From an uncultured Sulfurovum sp. (GTDB lineage: Bacteria > Campylobacterota > Campylobacteria > Campylobacterales > Sulfurovaceae), in the NCBI GenBank assembly GCA_947313765.1, contig CAMZNQ010000058.1, positions 1-6,869 of the forward strand: a DNA stretch of 6,869 bases, read 5' to 3'. Below the pieces are notes generated by a model, which had not been told where the DNA came from, ran no database searches, and worked only from the letters and a program-made list of their open reading frames with translations. The translations under genes were made by a program, and so were the position numbers. The stretch's first letter is position 1, and each line of letters starts with the position of its first letter. Of this stretch, positions 5,924 through 6,869 are shown piece by piece.

Positions 5924-5929
5924 TATAAT
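5924..5929 (+). promoter_or_regulatory. Candidate -10 box of the lptA-engB operon
   Basis: TATAAT is a perfect -10 hexamer 24 bases before the lptA ATG. The preceding bases are CGC rather than TGn, and upstream lies a T-rich tract including eight T in a row (5908-5915) with no obvious -35. It diverges from the psd promoter, with 31 bases between the two -10 boxes, so polymerase binding at the two may interfere. Confidence 0.5.
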
Positions 5930-5953
5930 AACATCTAAAAACTAGGTTTACTT

Positions 5954-6421
5954 ATGAAAAAAAGATTTATATTTCTCTATATTTTCCTCTTTGTTGTAGT
6001 AGTTAAAGCAGATGTAGTTGATATTAAAGCAGACCATTTTTATGCAAATGATATCAATAAAGTTGCATTCTTTGAAGGAAATGCAGAGATAAAGCAGGGT
6101 AATAATAGATTTAAAGCATTTAAAGTTACAGTCTATTTCAATAAAAAGAGAAAAGCAAGGAAATATGAGGCTAAAGGAAAAGTATCTTTTAATTTAACTG
6201 AAAATGGAATCTCTTATAGAGGTAAAACTAATAGAGTGGTCTACTCTCCAAATAGTTCAAAATATTTTTTTTATGGAGATGTTTTGCTTGTTGATGAGAC
6301 AAATAATAGAACCATAAAAGCTCAAATAATTGAGTTAGATTTAAAGACAGGTTTAGCAGATATTAAAGGTAACAATAAGAGACCTGTACATTTTAGATTT
6401 GAAATAGAGGATAGAAAATAA
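5954..6421 (+). CDS. lptA: LptA-like periplasmic lipopolysaccharide transport protein
   Basis: This 155-residue protein has an N-terminal signal peptide (positively charged MKKR, hydrophobic 5-17, likely cut after VKA at 19) and a mature part of about 136 residues fitting the OstA/LptA beta-jellyroll. Key family patterns are the start of the mature protein, VVDIKADHFYANDINKVAFF (21-40), then EGNAEIKQGNNRFKA (41-55) and YEAKGKVSF (71-79), which echo the FxGNVxxxQG and AxGxVxF repeats of the family. LptA bridges the inner- and outer-membrane Lpt complexes and carries LPS across the periplasm. It begins the plus-strand pair lptA-engB, overlapping engB by one base (TAATG), a pairing I recall from other Campylobacterota. 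In those genomes kdsC and lptC usually come just before, whereas here a promoter region and the diverging psd operon do. AGG lies seven bases before the ATG. Confidence 0.85.
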   Translation: MKKRFIFLYIFLFVVVVKADVVDIKADHFYANDINKVAFFEGNAEIKQGNNRFKAFKVTVYFNKKRKARKYEAKGKVSFNLTENGISYRGKTNRVVYSPNSSKYFFYGDVLLVDETNNRTIKAQIIELDLKTGLADIKGNNKRPVHFRFEIEDRK

Positions 6422-6869
6422 TGGCAACACCAAGATTGGTTGAAGCATCATTTATAAAATCGGCACAAGCGTTAGGCGATAGTGTAGATGATACTGTTAG
6501 TGAAGTAGTTTTTTTAGGACGTTCAAATGTAGGTAAAAGTTCTACAATTAATGGATTAACATCAAGAAAGAATTTAGCAAAGTCTTCTGCAACACCAGGG
6601 AAAACACAACTAATTAACTTTTTTGATATTCGTTATATACATGATGAAAAGGATTGGAAGATACGTTTTGTTGATTTACCTGGATTTGGTTATGCAAAAG
6701 TATCTAAAGATTTAAAAGGTGCATGGCAGAAGAACTTAGTGGAGTTTATTAAACATCGTGTATCTATTAGAGTCTTTATTCATCTTCGTGATGCAAGACA
6801 CCCTAATGCTCAAATTGATAAAGATGTTCACAAGTATGTAAAAGAGTTTATCCGTGGAGACCAACTATA
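6421..6869 (+). CDS. engB: Ribosome biogenesis GTPase EngB/YsxC (3' end outside window)
   Basis: The frame opens with ATG sharing one base with the lptA stop and stays open to the right edge, ending inside a codon after 149 complete residues. Family members are about 200 residues, so roughly a quarter is missing. The GTPase motifs seen are G1 GRSNVGKSS (33-41), the switch-I/G2 segment SATPGKTQLINFF (56-68) and G3 DLPGFGYAKV (85-94), all characteristic of the YihA/EngB/YsxC branch of TRAFAC GTPases. The G4 (TKxD) and G5 motifs should lie just beyond the window. EngB acts in the cytoplasm in late assembly of the large ribosomal subunit and is usually essential. The H-L-R-D-A-R-H-P segment (121-128) corresponds to the conserved HLxDxRH of the family. 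Placement after lptA with a stop-start overlap suggests coupled translation. Confidence 0.95.
   Translation, partial: MATPRLVEASFIKSAQALGDSVDDTVSEVVFLGRSNVGKSSTINGLTSRKNLAKSSATPGKTQLINFFDIRYIHDEKDWKIRFVDLPGFGYAKVSKDLKGAWQKNLVEFIKHRVSIRVFIHLRDARHPNAQIDKDVHKYVKEFIRGDQL

Overview
The window is AT-rich, tightly packed bacterial DNA, most likely from a Campylobacterota (epsilonproteobacterial) chromosome of the Sulfurimonas/Sulfurovum type. The reasons are the low GC content, the H. pylori-like MtnN sequence, the GDEACPAM variant of the TtcA C-terminal motif, and the extended -10 promoters that lack clear -35 boxes. The genus is an inference; no marker here fixes it. Every complete gene is a housekeeping or membrane gene. 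I see no mobile element, CRISPR array, tRNA, rRNA or defence system.

Layout, left to right. Positions 1-388 hold the remains of one or two unrecognised genes for an acidic, Ser/Lys-rich protein with one membrane segment. The reading frame changes near 138-145 and again at a TTTAAAA heptamer (263-269), so no intact gene is visible. A strong hairpin (404-432) then covers the ribosome binding site of tatD (439-1215), which also has a candidate promoter of its own. A second promoter (about 1273-1281) drives a compact plus-strand operon whose genes overlap by 1 or 8 bases: mtnN (1308-2000), ttcA (1993-2799), an AtpZ/AtpI-family gene (2799-3098) and an unrecognised four-helix membrane protein (3098-3613). 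After a 91-base convergent gap, a minus-strand operon reads psd (5857-5042), a HAD phosphatase (5042-4422) and a DUF445 membrane protein (4415-3705). A 96-base divergent promoter region separates psd from lptA (5954-6421), which overlaps engB by one base. engB runs off the right edge.

Together the genes cover nuclease activity on DNA or RNA (TatD), recycling of S-adenosylmethionine by-products and probably menaquinone synthesis by the futalosine route (MtnN), tRNA thiolation (TtcA), ATP synthase assembly or ion supply (AtpZ), phosphatidylethanolamine synthesis (Psd), lipopolysaccharide transport (LptA) and ribosome assembly (EngB). The points most worth a second look are the frame-broken gene at the left edge with its slippery heptamer, the missing iron-sulfur cysteine in TtcA, and the AtpZ gene paired with an unknown membrane partner away from an atp operon.
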